This document shows, piece after piece, positions 7,781-14,873 of a DNA stretch of 23,235 bases (the first letter of the stretch is position 1; every line of letters begins with the position of its first letter). The stretch is from a virus. A program made the position numbers and the translations under genes. The stretch spans positions 1 through 23,235 of IMG/VR virus record IMGVR_UViG_3300023184_000537, one strand, 5' to 3'. The notes under the pieces are model-generated. The model made no database searches and had not been told where the DNA came from. It saw only the letters and a list, made by a program, of their open reading frames with translations.

Positions 7781-8338
7781 ATGACAACTATCGTGGGTAT
7801 CGAAGGTATTGATTTCGCTCTGCTTGTAGCTGACTCACAGATTACCGAGGATAACCTGGTGACATTAGCCACCAGTACACCTAAGATAGTTGAAGTAGGT
7901 AAGTACCTGCTAGGTATCTCAGGTGATACCAGACCAGGTGATATACTCTCGTACAACTGGAAGCCTCCGGCCTACAAAGGTGAAGATCCGGTCCAGTTTA
8001 TGGGCAAAAAAGTTATACCAAGCATACTCGCAGCTTTCAACGACAGTAGTTACGACTACAGTAAGGCAGACAAAGATGGTGGTTTCGATTATCTACTTAG
8101 CTTTAACGGCAATATCTTTCGTATTGCTTGTGATCTCTCTTTTTTCCAAAGTTCTCTCGGAATATACGGCATTGGTAGCGGCGGTCAGTTTGCTCTTGGG
8201 TATCTCTATGGAGTTAGAAAGAATGATGTCGAAGTAGGTTACGCCAAACGACACGCCCGTATAGCAGTGGAGATTGCTTCGGTCCTTGACTCCAACACAG
8301 GCAAGCCCTTACAGTTCGTAGTCCAAGAACGGTTCTAG
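7781..8338 (+). CDS. HslV/proteasome-like Ntn-hydrolase peptidase
   Basis: A 185-aa protein resembling the HslV (ClpQ) subunit. From ATG 7781 the product begins M-TTIVGIEG, so removal of Met exposes the Thr nucleophile. Asp18 (VADSQ) lies at the same distance from Thr as HslV Asp17, Lys35 (TSTPK) falls within one residue of Lys33, and GIGSGG at 130-135 matches the HslV IGSGG loop. Length is close to HslV (about 175). In the family, 12 subunits form a protease chamber fed by the HslU ATPase; no HslU is encoded here. GTG 7775 is an alternative start. It opens the rightward replication operon. Confidence 0.78.
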   Translation: MTTIVGIEGIDFALLVADSQITEDNLVTLATSTPKIVEVGKYLLGISGDTRPGDILSYNWKPPAYKGEDPVQFMGKKVIPSILAAFNDSSYDYSKADKDGGFDYLLSFNGNIFRIACDLSFFQSSLGIYGIGSGGQFALGYLYGVRKNDVEVGYAKRHARIAVEIASVLDSNTGKPLQFVVQERF

Positions 8339-8347
8339 GAGGAGCTG

Positions 8348-8482
8348 ATGGATTCGACAATTGAACTTAAAGGAATACAAATGACAGATGAATATGCTGC
8401 TCATTATTTTTACCAGATGGGTTGGATGGCTTGCCGACTTGCTTACAAACTAAAAGATGAGAAGAACAATGACAGCAACTGA
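8348..8482 (+). CDS. small hypothetical protein
   Basis: A 44-aa frame starting at ATG 8348 with an excellent ribosome site (AGGAGG region, 8337-8345) directly after the peptidase gene. An internal ATG at 8381 also has an upstream AAAGGA. The sequence is a helix rich in aromatic residues (EYAAHYFYQMGWMACRLAYK) and ends in charged residues. It overlaps the start of the nuclease gene by 14 bases, typical of a coupled operon. No family was recognised. Confidence 0.5.
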   Translation: MDSTIELKGIQMTDEYAAHYFYQMGWMACRLAYKLKDEKNNDSN

Positions 8483-9416
8483 TCCTAAAGAATTACTACT
8501 AACTGCACTACGTGCAGGCGATGCTAAGCGTTCACGTTCTACACAGATACAGATTGGTCCATCAGAAGTAGGCGGTTGCAGGCGTAAGGTTTGGTATCGC
8601 TTGAATGACCAACCTGAAACTAACAACAATGAATTAAAACTAGCAGCCATTATGGGTACTGCTATACACGCAGAAATTGAAAGAGCGCTGGCTGATAATC
8701 CAGATGTATTGATTGAGACATCAGTTGAATACAATGGAATGAAAGCACACATTGACTGTTTTGTTCCTAGCACTGGTGATGTTATTGACTGGAAGACATC
8801 CAAGATTAAAAACCTTGGTTACTTCCCATCAAAGCAACAACGATGGCAGGTACAACTTTATGGCTACCTCCTAGCTAACAACGGCTATGCGGTCAACCGA
8901 GTGTCACTGGTAGCAATTGCCAGGGACGGGGACGAAAGAGATGTCAAGGTTCACACCGAAGACTACGATGAGTCCATTGCACTAGAAGCACTCGGTTGGC
9001 TAGCAGCTGTTAAGGAAGCAGCAGAACCACCAGCACCTGAGAAGGATGCAAGTTACTGTCAGTTCTACTGCAAGTTCTATGACGCAAGTGGGCAGATGGG
9101 ATGCGTTGGTCTAAAAAAAGAACATACACCAGTGACTGATGTTGTCATTGATGATGTAGATATTGACAAGAATGCACTGTTGTACTTACAGTTAGCAGCA
9201 CAGATTAAAGAGCTAGAGTTCCAACAAGATTCATTACGATCTAGCTTTGAAGGTTTGCTTGGTATTACTAACAGTGGTATCGAAGTAAGTTGGAGCACTA
9301 TCAGAGGACGCGAGTCAGTTGATAGTGCAGAGGTAGAAAAACTTTTAGGGTTTGTCCCTAAGAAGGTAGGCGCTGAGAGTCAGCGCTTATCTATAAAGCA
9401 AAGTGGAGGTAAGTAA
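8469..9416 (+). CDS. Cas4/RecB-like PD-(D/E)XK exonuclease with Fe-S cysteines
   Basis: A 315-aa protein of the Cas4/RecB nuclease group, probably a DNA exonuclease for replication or recombination. Numbered from ATG 8469, the visible motifs are Cys37 (SEVGGCRRKVWYRL), His67 (GTAIHAEIE), Asp96 (HIDCF), Asp107-Trp-Lys109 (VIDWKTSK), QVQLYGYLL at 127-135, and Cys197, Cys201 and Cys212 (YCQFYCKFY...MGC). One N-terminal and three C-terminal cysteines are the 4Fe-4S set of Cas4. The ATG at 8457 is a longer alternative, but GAGAAG precedes 8469. No cas1, cas2 or CRISPR array is nearby, so this is a phage recombination enzyme. Confidence 0.85.
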   Translation: MTATDPKELLLTALRAGDAKRSRSTQIQIGPSEVGGCRRKVWYRLNDQPETNNNELKLAAIMGTAIHAEIERALADNPDVLIETSVEYNGMKAHIDCFVPSTGDVIDWKTSKIKNLGYFPSKQQRWQVQLYGYLLANNGYAVNRVSLVAIARDGDERDVKVHTEDYDESIALEALGWLAAVKEAAEPPAPEKDASYCQFYCKFYDASGQMGCVGLKKEHTPVTDVVIDDVDIDKNALLYLQLAAQIKELEFQQDSLRSSFEGLLGITNSGIEVSWSTIRGRESVDSAEVEKLLGFVPKKVGAESQRLSIKQSGGK

Positions 9417-9790
9417 TGTCAGTAGACGGTACAAAGTTTCAGGTTAACTACAAGTTGCCTGACGGTACGTTAGTTAATCTATATGCCAAAGATGTTAAGG
9501 ATTTAGAGACAGGTCTAACAGATTTATCAATGGTATCTACTCTTATCAAGTCAACATCACGTGAACTATCTGGTGGAGTACAGGCACCAGCACCAACTGC
9601 AGAAGGAATTAAGCAACAGTTCAATGCACCAGGAGCACCAGCTGCAGAGGCACCAGGTAGCAAGGGTTGCAAGCACGGAGCAATGAACTACAAAGAAGGC
9701 GTGAACGCTGCAGGTAAGGCGTGGCGTGCGTATATGTGTCCAGCACCTAAGGGTGCGCCAGATCAGTGCGAACCTATCTGGGTTCGATAA
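9416..9790 (+). CDS. hypothetical protein with C-terminal zinc-finger-like motif
   Basis: A 124-aa protein starting in the TAATG overlap with the nuclease gene, after GGAGGT. The N-terminal 60 residues are alpha/beta (FQVNYKLPDGTLVNLYAKD). A low-complexity Pro/Ala linker follows (APGAPAAEAPGS). The C-terminal part has CKHGAMNYKEG, then YMCPAPKGAPDQCEPIW, giving Cys/His ligands for a zinc site. I recall proteins with this tail beside Cas4-like nucleases in actinophages. A single-strand DNA binding or recombination-accessory role is possible but not shown. Confidence 0.6.
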   Translation: MSVDGTKFQVNYKLPDGTLVNLYAKDVKDLETGLTDLSMVSTLIKSTSRELSGGVQAPAPTAEGIKQQFNAPGAPAAEAPGSKGCKHGAMNYKEGVNAAGKAWRAYMCPAPKGAPDQCEPIWVR

Positions 9791-9793
9791 CAA

Positions 9794-10063
9794 ATGAGGG
9801 AGCCTCGTGATTACGAGACTCCATTATGTGCTGAAATCGGTGGAGACTTTTGGTTTCCTGAAAAAGAATCTGAGGATGGCAAAAAGTTACTCGACCCTAG
9901 TTATGCAAAGTCTATTTGTCGTAGCTGTGTACACAGAACAGAGTGTGCAGAGTGGGGCATCAAGAACGAACGCTTTGGTATCTGGGGTGGACTAACAGAA
10001 TACGAACGTAAGGTTGCTCGTTCAAAACGAAACATTAAATTAAAAGGATGGAACGTTGCTTGA
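9794..10063 (+). CDS. WhiB-family transcriptional regulator
   Basis: An 89-aa WhiB-like protein, a family almost confined to actinobacteria and their phages. It binds a 4Fe-4S cluster and works with the primary sigma factor. The four ligands are Cys12 (PLCAEI), Cys42 and Cys45 (SICRSCVH) and Cys51 (TECAEWG). The turn GIWGG at 62-66 and the basic tail (ERKVARSKRN) are the other family marks. ATG 9794 has no clear Shine-Dalgarno and lies three bases after the previous stop, so reinitiation is likely. Phage WhiB proteins can repress host whiB genes or redirect host transcription; which applies here is unknown. Confidence 0.92.
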   Translation: MREPRDYETPLCAEIGGDFWFPEKESEDGKKLLDPSYAKSICRSCVHRTECAEWGIKNERFGIWGGLTEYERKVARSKRNIKLKGWNVA

Positions 10064-10904
10064 TTTATCTCGTGCGTGGGGTGGTGTGCTTACCAAAGCA
10101 ACACCGTTACCCGACGTATGGGATGGGTTAAAAGCAAAAGAGATTAAGTTCCGTCGGGGACAAGTGTGTATGGTTGCAGCAGCACCTAACGCTGGTAAGT
10201 CAATGTTCGCATTGATTTATGCAATCAAAGCAAAGGTCCCTACATTATTCTTTTCAGCCGATACAGACACAACTACCGTGATGATGCGAGCAGCAGCTCA
10301 CACATCTGGTCACTCACAGGTAACTGTCGAGTCCAACCTGGCTACTGATAGCCATTACTACGACCACCACTTCAAGAAGTTTGGTCACATTAAGTGGGTC
10401 TTTGATTCATCACCTTCATTAGATGATATTGAGATGGAGATTAGAGCTTACGTAGAACTCTACGGACAAGCACCGGAACTAATCGTCATTGATAACCTGA
10501 TGAACGTGGCTGCTGAGACAGACAATGAATGGGCTGGTCTTCGTGCGATAATGATGGAACTCCACGATATGGCACGTAAGACTGAGGCTTGTGTACTTGT
10601 ACTACACCACGTATCTGAGCAATCAGAGTACGGAAGTCCCACTAAACCACCAGCAAGACGGGCTATTCACGGCAAGGTATCGCAGTTACCTGCGCTTATC
10701 CTTACCTTGGGTTACGATCCAGGACAGGCAACCTTGTCGGTTGCATCAGTCAAGAATCGTTTTGGGCCACACACTGCAGATGCTTCCAACTATGCAACGT
10801 TGTTGGTAAACTATGCAGCGTGTCAGATCTCAGATGAGAATGAGTTTGGCTGGATGCTAAGGAGAGATGCAATGGCAGGATACCAAGGAGCATACAATGT
10901 CTAA
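10056..10904 (+). CDS. RecA-fold ATPase, DnaB-like replicative helicase
   Basis: A 282-aa ATPase corresponding to the C-terminal helicase core of DnaB, without the N-terminal primase-binding domain. Walker A is APNAGKS (43-49), Walker B is ELIVIDN (141-147), and LVLHHVSEQ (181-189) fits the following sensor strand. An upstream helix (VWDGLKAKEIKFRRGQVCMV) leads into the core. The start is TTG 10056 with AAAGGA seven bases upstream, overlapping the whiB end by eight bases. With the split primase downstream it forms the replication machinery. A RadA-like role is a less likely alternative. Confidence 0.8.
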   Translation: MLDLSRAWGGVLTKATPLPDVWDGLKAKEIKFRRGQVCMVAAAPNAGKSMFALIYAIKAKVPTLFFSADTDTTTVMMRAAAHTSGHSQVTVESNLATDSHYYDHHFKKFGHIKWVFDSSPSLDDIEMEIRAYVELYGQAPELIVIDNLMNVAAETDNEWAGLRAIMMELHDMARKTEACVLVLHHVSEQSEYGSPTKPPARRAIHGKVSQLPALILTLGYDPGQATLSVASVKNRFGPHTADASNYATLLVNYAACQISDENEFGWMLRRDAMAGYQGAYNV

Positions 10905-11067
10905 ATCTAATACAGAGATGGCGTACGTAAAGAACCGTATCAATAAGTTAGAGAAAGACTTTGCAGCTTTTGCTTCCTTACTTATTCAAGCAGGTATCGT
11001 CCGTGTAGATGTTGAAGAGGGTCAACAAGTGTTCGCTGTCAATAAGGTAAAACTAGATGGCGAATAA
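10897..11067 (+). CDS. small coiled-coil hypothetical protein
   Basis: A 56-aa protein. ATG 10897 is chosen because AGGAG lies eight bases upstream; an in-frame ATG at 10867 lies within the previous gene and lacks such a site. MAYVKNRINKLEKDFAAFASLLIQAG is a likely coiled-coil helix, followed by a short beta stretch (RVDVEEGQQVFAV). It overlaps both neighbours by a few bases. No family was recognised; a helper of the helicase or resolvase is possible from position only. Confidence 0.55.
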   Translation: MSKSNTEMAYVKNRINKLEKDFAAFASLLIQAGIVRVDVEEGQQVFAVNKVKLDGE

Positions 11068-11407
11068 GAACGGACGCAAAGGTTCTCAGTTTGAGACTGA
11101 TGTAATGAAGTGGCTCCGCAAGTGCGGAGTTACAGCAGAACGTCTGACTAAAGCTGGGGCGAAAGACGAAGGAGATATGGTCGCAGTGATTGCGGGAGAA
11201 ACCTATATCCTTGAACTCAAGAACAGGCAGACTCTTTCATTGCCTGAGTTCTGGAGAGAAGCACAAGTTGAGGCGCTTAACTACGCAAAGGCTAGAGGGC
11301 TTGGGGAAGTGCCTTTGTCTTATGTTGTAGTTAAGCGTCGCAACGCTTCAATAGATCAGGCTTGGGTAATCCAAGACTTAGCACAATGGTTAAAGGAGAA
11401 ACAGTAA
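11057..11407 (+). CDS. Holliday junction resolvase-like PD-(D/E)XK nuclease
   Basis: A 116-aa nuclease resembling archaeal Hjc-type and phage resolvases that cut branched DNA. Catalytic-pattern residues are Glu13 (GSQFETDVMKWL), Asp40 (KDEGDMVAV), and Glu53 and Lys55 (YILELKNR). The N-terminus is basic (NKNGRKGS) as expected for DNA binding. Its position between the helicase and primase genes supports a role in resolving replication or recombination intermediates. The fold call is firm; the precise DNA substrate is inferred. Confidence 0.78.
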   Translation: MANKNGRKGSQFETDVMKWLRKCGVTAERLTKAGAKDEGDMVAVIAGETYILELKNRQTLSLPEFWREAQVEALNYAKARGLGEVPLSYVVVKRRNASIDQAWVIQDLAQWLKEKQ

Positions 11408-11646
11408 TGGCAATAGCTATTAAACCTCTTCGTCGTAGACGGCGTACCACACAACGTGGTAAGTCAATGAGTCAATCCCAGAGATGGGGGAAAGTAGTAA
11501 CAACAATGCCAGTTCCAGGTGGAGAAATAACAACAACAGAAATACTAGTACCAGAAGTTGTACCAGTCGAAGATGCGCCTGCATTTGATGTAGATATAGA
11601 TGACCCATACGAAAGAGTTAAAGATGATTTGCCTGAACTGTCGTAA
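11407..11646 (+). CDS. small hypothetical protein with basic head and acidic tail
   Basis: A 79-aa protein. ATG 11407 follows AGGAG by eight bases and overlaps the previous stop (TAATG); an in-frame ATG at 11362 lies inside the resolvase gene. The N-terminus is strongly basic (KPLRRRRRTTQRGK), the middle is Thr/Val/Pro-rich (TTTEILVPEVVPVED) and the C-terminus is acidic (DVDIDDPYERVKDDLPE). The basic head could bind nucleic acid. Largely disordered by eye; no family was recognised. Confidence 0.5.
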   Translation: MAIAIKPLRRRRRTTQRGKSMSQSQRWGKVVTTMPVPGGEITTTEILVPEVVPVEDAPAFDVDIDDPYERVKDDLPELS

Positions 11647-11800
11647 AGCTGGAGAAGAGAACCAAGCAAGTCACCTCAAGCGTGCTGCACACTGGCACGA
11701 CAAGTGCGATACGAAGGGATGTGTATGTCAACACAAGACTGGTCCAGGTTACATAAGGTTGGCAGGCATAACTCCGATGAGGCAAACTCAATCCCCATAA
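11624..11800 (+). CDS. small zinc-finger-like protein
   Basis: A 58-aa protein starting at ATG 11624 within the end of the previous gene. It begins MICLNCRKAGEEN and continues with HLKRAAHWHDKCDTKGCVCQH, giving CxxC, several His and CxC-H ligands for one zinc site. Small Cys/His proteins of this design are common between replication genes of actinophages. It shares bases 11725-11800 with the primase zinc-finger gene in another frame. The frame is supported by the ligand pattern; the function is unknown. Confidence 0.55.
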   Translation: MICLNCRKAGEENQASHLKRAAHWHDKCDTKGCVCQHKTGPGYIRLAGITPMRQTQSP

Positions 11801-12099
11801 GTCCTATTGTAAGTTACTTCGGTGGAGAAGTGCGGGAGGGTCGAGAGGTTGCAGTGCGTTGTGTAATGCACAGTGACTCTCGCCGTTCTGCATCAATGAA
11901 TACAGATAAGAACCTTTACTATTGTCAGACTTGTGGTAAGGGTGGCAACGCAGTCAACTTGGTCTGCATACTAGAGAACTTGGAGTTTAAGGATGGCCTC
12001 AAACGTGCAATCGAAATTGCTACTAGAAGCGGCTCAGAGATACGCTCAAGCTCTAAGTCCGGAAGCGCTAAACGTGCTAGAAGGACGTGGAATATCTGA
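11725..12099 (+). CDS. primase zinc-binding (CHC2-like) subunit
   Basis: A 124-aa protein matching the N-terminal zinc domain of DnaG-type primases, which reads the template for primer start sites. Ligands are Cys46 and His49 (VRCVMHSDS), then Cys67 and Cys70 (YYCQTCGKGGNAVNLV), followed by the usual helix FKDGLKRAIEIA. The tail is basic and Ser-rich (SSSKSGSAKRARR). ATG 11725 is chosen for GAAGGG six bases upstream; ATG 11719 and GTG 11704 also fit. The catalytic half is a separate gene overlapping by 107 bases in another frame, so the primase is split. Confidence 0.8.
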   Translation: MSTQDWSRLHKVGRHNSDEANSIPISPIVSYFGGEVREGREVAVRCVMHSDSRRSASMNTDKNLYYCQTCGKGGNAVNLVCILENLEFKDGLKRAIEIATRSGSEIRSSSKSGSAKRARRTWNI

Positions 12100-12643
12100 A
12101 GAGGTAGCATCAAGGTTTATGTTAGGCACAGTAGTTGAACCTAACAATGGACACGAGATGTATGAAGGATGGATCTCTATTCCATACATCACTGCCAGTG
12201 GTAGTTGCGTTGGCTTTAAGTTTAGAAGATTAGATGATGGTAAGCCTAAGTATGGTAGCCCTACTGGGCAGAAGGCACATCTGTATAACGTGTGCGATAT
12301 AACCTTGGACTCACGACACATCGTAGTCTGCGAGGGTGAGCTAGATGCAGTCATTACTAGCGGGATGCTAGGCATCCCAGCAGTGGGTGTACCAGGGGTA
12401 GCCAGTTGGAAGAGCCACTTCCCCAAACTCTTTGGTGGCTATGACGTTATCTATATCGTTGGCGATAATGATATTAAAGAGGATGGAACTAACCCAGGAG
12501 CTGAGTTTTCTAAGCGCGTGGCGAATGAGGTGATGAACTCAACTATTGTTACACTACCACCTGGTATGGATATTAACGATTACTACTTAGCACACGGTGC
12601 TGATGCCACCCGTACGGTACTGATAGGGGAGTCTAATGTATGA
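11993..12643 (+). CDS. primase catalytic (TOPRIM) subunit
   Basis: A 216-aa protein carrying the RNA-polymerase and TOPRIM part of a DnaG-like primase, which makes primers for lagging-strand synthesis. The N-terminus has the DnaG-type segment ALNVLEGRGISEEVASRF, then GFKFRRLDDGKPKY. TOPRIM residues are Glu114 (VCEGELDAV) and Asp158/Asp160 (IVGDNDIKEDG). The start ATG 11993 has GGAG six bases upstream, inside the zinc-finger gene. The two products together span the expected primase domains. The stop overlaps the next start by eight bases. Confidence 0.85.
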   Translation: MASNVQSKLLLEAAQRYAQALSPEALNVLEGRGISEEVASRFMLGTVVEPNNGHEMYEGWISIPYITASGSCVGFKFRRLDDGKPKYGSPTGQKAHLYNVCDITLDSRHIVVCEGELDAVITSGMLGIPAVGVPGVASWKSHFPKLFGGYDVIYIVGDNDIKEDGTNPGAEFSKRVANEVMNSTIVTLPPGMDINDYYLAHGADATRTVLIGESNV

Positions 12644-13049
12644 CAATGACAGAGAACGAGTGGGTCATAATGCTACAGACTTTGCAGCATATGGGCTTTC
12701 ACATCTTGCAGCAGGACAGAACAACACAACTGATACTCATACGCCCGCAACCAACCCGTTAGCAGATCACCCAGCAGTAGCTGGCTACCGCAAGGTAGGT
12801 GTGAGTACTGAGAACTTAACATCCTTTATTGAATCCTTTGCATCCCTGCGTGCTATGCGTGTTAAGGGTGTAGGACACGAGCAGTATGCAATAGCACAAG
12901 GGCAGAAGTTCGAGTCTTTTACTACCTCAGATACTGTTCGAGAGTTGATTGAAGAGCTGGCTGATGCCAGCAACTACATAGATTTCCTTGCTATTAAACT
13001 ACTCAACATCCAGTACACAATAGATCAGGTGCTACCCGACTGTGAGTGA
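12636..13049 (+). CDS. MazG-like/phage nucleotide pyrophosphohydrolase-like protein
   Basis: A 137-aa protein. The N-terminal 50 residues look disordered (polar, many Thr, Asn and Ala). The C-terminal helical part has RELIEELADASNYIDFLAIK (103-121), close to the EExxD signature of MazG-type NTP pyrophosphohydrolases. Such enzymes remove dNTPs or alarmones during infection. Only one such acidic motif is clear, so activity is not certain. GGGGAG lies four bases before ATG 12636. Confidence 0.45.
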   Translation: MYDNDRERVGHNATDFAAYGLSHLAAGQNNTTDTHTPATNPLADHPAVAGYRKVGVSTENLTSFIESFASLRAMRVKGVGHEQYAIAQGQKFESFTTSDTVRELIEELADASNYIDFLAIKLLNIQYTIDQVLPDCE

Positions 13050-13674
13050 ACTACACCCAGTAATCTATGACCTGGTTCCTAGCGTGGCTAGAACTATCTA
13101 TCGTAGGTACAAAGCTCACGTTGAGTTTGATGACATCAAGCAAGAGTTAATGGCGTGGGCAATGACTCGTATCCCAGACCACACAGAAGATTTAATGGAG
13201 CCAGTAGAGGCTAAGCGCAAGCACAATGAGCAGCGCATTGCATACCAGATGAGACGTGTAGCTGAGCGCTATGCACGCAAGGAGAAGGCATCTAAGTCTG
13301 GCTACCAGATTATAGATGAAGCCTACTATGACCCAGTTAAGTTAGGTCAACTGCTTCCCTTTGTTATTGCATCAGTCATTGATGGCACAGTGCTAGAGCA
13401 GGTGCAACAGATGATTCAAGATGGATTGCCTAAGGGTAAGTCATCACCAGCAGAAGGCGGCAACCTGCTGATTAGCCTTATAGATATTAAACGTGGCTAT
13501 CTTAAACTAGAAGCAGATGACCAGGCCCTATTGCGTATGCGTCATCACGAGAACTACACGCTGCAACAGATAGCACAAGTACTAGAATGTGCTACATCTA
13601 CTGCAGATCGCAGGTGTGGTAATGCTTTGAATAGATTAAAAGACTTACTCGGTGGACCGAGTCCTTTTCAATGA
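13042..13674 (+). CDS. sigma-70-like transcription factor
   Basis: A 210-aa protein with remnants of two sigma regions. VEFDDIKQELMAWA (27-40) resembles region 2.1-2.2, which binds RNA polymerase. Residues 155-203 (LEADDQALLRMRHHENYTLQ, QIAQVLECATSTADRR) form a region-4-type helix-turn-helix for the -35 element. A linker of 70-plus residues separates them. Start GTG 13042 overlaps the preceding stop by eight bases. With WhiB in the same operon it is a candidate switch from early to late transcription. Which phage promoters it reads is unknown. Confidence 0.75.
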   Translation: MSELHPVIYDLVPSVARTIYRRYKAHVEFDDIKQELMAWAMTRIPDHTEDLMEPVEAKRKHNEQRIAYQMRRVAERYARKEKASKSGYQIIDEAYYDPVKLGQLLPFVIASVIDGTVLEQVQQMIQDGLPKGKSSPAEGGNLLISLIDIKRGYLKLEADDQALLRMRHHENYTLQQIAQVLECATSTADRRCGNALNRLKDLLGGPSPFQ

Positions 13675-14054
13675 AAGAACAAGAGTTATTTGACTACCTT
13701 AAAGTCAACCTGTATCCGGACCTGACCAAGAGCGAGGGCATCTATGATGCCTTTGACTGTATCTCTAGGCAAGCTGGTCACTACATCGAACTCAAGTGTA
13801 GAAACACTCATTATCCCACGTTACTGATTGAAGAGATGAAGTATCGCAAGCTGATAACGCAAGCAGCAGAGCGAGATCTCATCCCGTTCTACATCAACTC
13901 GACACCAGTAGGTGTCTTTTCTTTTGACCTAATGGATGTACCTGAACCAGAGTGGCTCAGTCACTGGATGCCAGCAACTACTGAGTTCTCACGTTCGCAT
14001 AAGGTCAGTAAGTTAGTAGGATATTTAGCTATTGAGGAGGCAGTGCAGTTATGA
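13671..14054 (+). CDS. PD-(D/E)XK nuclease-like protein
   Basis: A 127-aa protein with the core pattern of the restriction-endonuclease fold: Asp26/Asp29 (YDAFDCIS), then Glu40-Leu-Lys42 (YIELKCR), and an alpha/beta region IPFYINSTPVGVFSFDLMD. The start overlaps the sigma-like gene stop (ATGA). It is the third PD-(D/E)XK-type gene in this operon after the Cas4-like and resolvase-like genes. It might process host DNA or recombination intermediates, or be inactive. The call is by motif only. Confidence 0.55.
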   Translation: MKEQELFDYLKVNLYPDLTKSEGIYDAFDCISRQAGHYIELKCRNTHYPTLLIEEMKYRKLITQAAERDLIPFYINSTPVGVFSFDLMDVPEPEWLSHWMPATTEFSRSHKVSKLVGYLAIEEAVQL

Positions 14055-14224
14055 TTTATGAGTACAAGTGTATCAAGTGCAACGCAGTTCTATCCGTTGA
14101 GCGTAGCATCCACGAGGAGGCATCAACTCCTATGTGCTTTGATTGCCACGAGAGTATGGATAGAGTGTGGTCTACACCAGGTATTCAATTCAAGGGCGGA
14201 GGGTTCTATTCTAATGGTGGATAA
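14051..14224 (+). CDS. FmdB-family zinc ribbon protein
   Basis: A 57-aa protein in an ATGA overlap with the upstream gene. It has the FmdB design: MIYEYKCIKC at the N-terminus, SIHEE in the middle, CFDCHESMDRVWSTPGIQF, and the closing FKGGGFYSNGG, which is the usual end of FmdB-like proteins (GFY then a short polar tail). Four cysteines (CxxC plus CxxC) would bind one zinc. FmdB proteins are put forward as regulators in actinobacteria and others, but a phage role is not known to me. It overlaps the methyltransferase gene by 11 bases. Confidence 0.75.
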   Translation: MIYEYKCIKCNAVLSVERSIHEEASTPMCFDCHESMDRVWSTPGIQFKGGGFYSNGG

Positions 14225-14780
14225 TAAATACCCTGATTGGTTTAGCATTACTGCTAAGCCTAACTTTGAGAGGTTCTTAATTCCCTTAGCGGGTCAAGAG
14301 AATCTGACCTTCCTCCAGCTCGGTGCATACACGGGTGATGCCAGCCTATGGCTGCTCGATAACGTACTTACTGGCAGGAACTCTATCTTGGTTGATGTTG
14401 ATACGTGGGAGGGATCTGATGAAGAGGTGCATCATAAGATGGACTTCTCTGATGTTGAAGCTACCTATGATACAAAGGTACGAGGCAAGGCAGTCAAGTC
14501 CAAGAGCACTACTGTTAAGTACCTACTAAAGAATAGTTTTGAGTATGACTTTGTCTATGTAGATGCAGACCACACTGCTGCCTCTGCCCTGATAGATGCT
14601 GAGTTGGCTTGGTACTCCCTTAAATCCGGTGGCATCCTTGCCTTCGATGACTACGAGTGGGGTACTCACCTGCCCGCTCACCTTGCACCTAAGCTGGGTG
14701 TGCAGTTGTTTATTCACAGACATCAGGCAGAGTTTGAAACCCTTGTAATCAATGGACAATACTGGGTACGTAAGATATAA
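14214..14780 (+). CDS. class I SAM-dependent methyltransferase
   Basis: A 188-aa methyltransferase of the type annotated Methyltransf_24. The SAM-binding glycine loop is FLQLGAYTGDASLWLL (about 37-52), an acidic strand-end follows (ILVDVDTWEG), and YDFVYVDADHTAASALIDAE is the second signature, with SGGILAFDDYEWG after it. ATG 14214 is chosen because the frame upstream is occupied by the FmdB gene and GGAGGG lies about ten bases before. A substrate is not visible; small molecules, surface sugars or proteins are all possible. It is the last gene before the terminator. Confidence 0.75.
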   Translation: MVDNKYPDWFSITAKPNFERFLIPLAGQENLTFLQLGAYTGDASLWLLDNVLTGRNSILVDVDTWEGSDEEVHHKMDFSDVEATYDTKVRGKAVKSKSTTVKYLLKNSFEYDFVYVDADHTAASALIDAELAWYSLKSGGILAFDDYEWGTHLPAHLAPKLGVQLFIHRHQAEFETLVINGQYWVRKI

Positions 14781-14822
14781 TTTAATCCTTGGCAAGCGCC
14801 CGCTTGTTGAGTGCTAGCAAGA

Positions 14823-14858
14823 AGCCCCCGCCGGTTACCCGACAGGGGCTTTTTGTTT
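14823..14858 (+). terminator. probable bidirectional terminator between converging operons
   Basis: AGCCCC 14823-14828 pairs with GGGGCT 14845-14850 around a 16-base loop, followed by TTTTTGTTT on the rightward side. On the leftward side the stem is followed by TTCTTG, a weaker tract. It lies between the last rightward gene (ending 14780) and the last leftward gene (ending 14874), where converging transcription must stop. A short palindrome (CAAGCG-CC-CGCTTG) lies just before at 14793-14806. Confidence 0.8.
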
Positions 14859-14873
14859 AGCTAAGGAAAAGGG

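Noticed and set aside
14793-14806. CAAGCG-CC-CGCTTG palindrome as a separate terminator
   Set aside because: The loop would be very tight and no T tract follows; the stronger hairpin comes 17 bases later.
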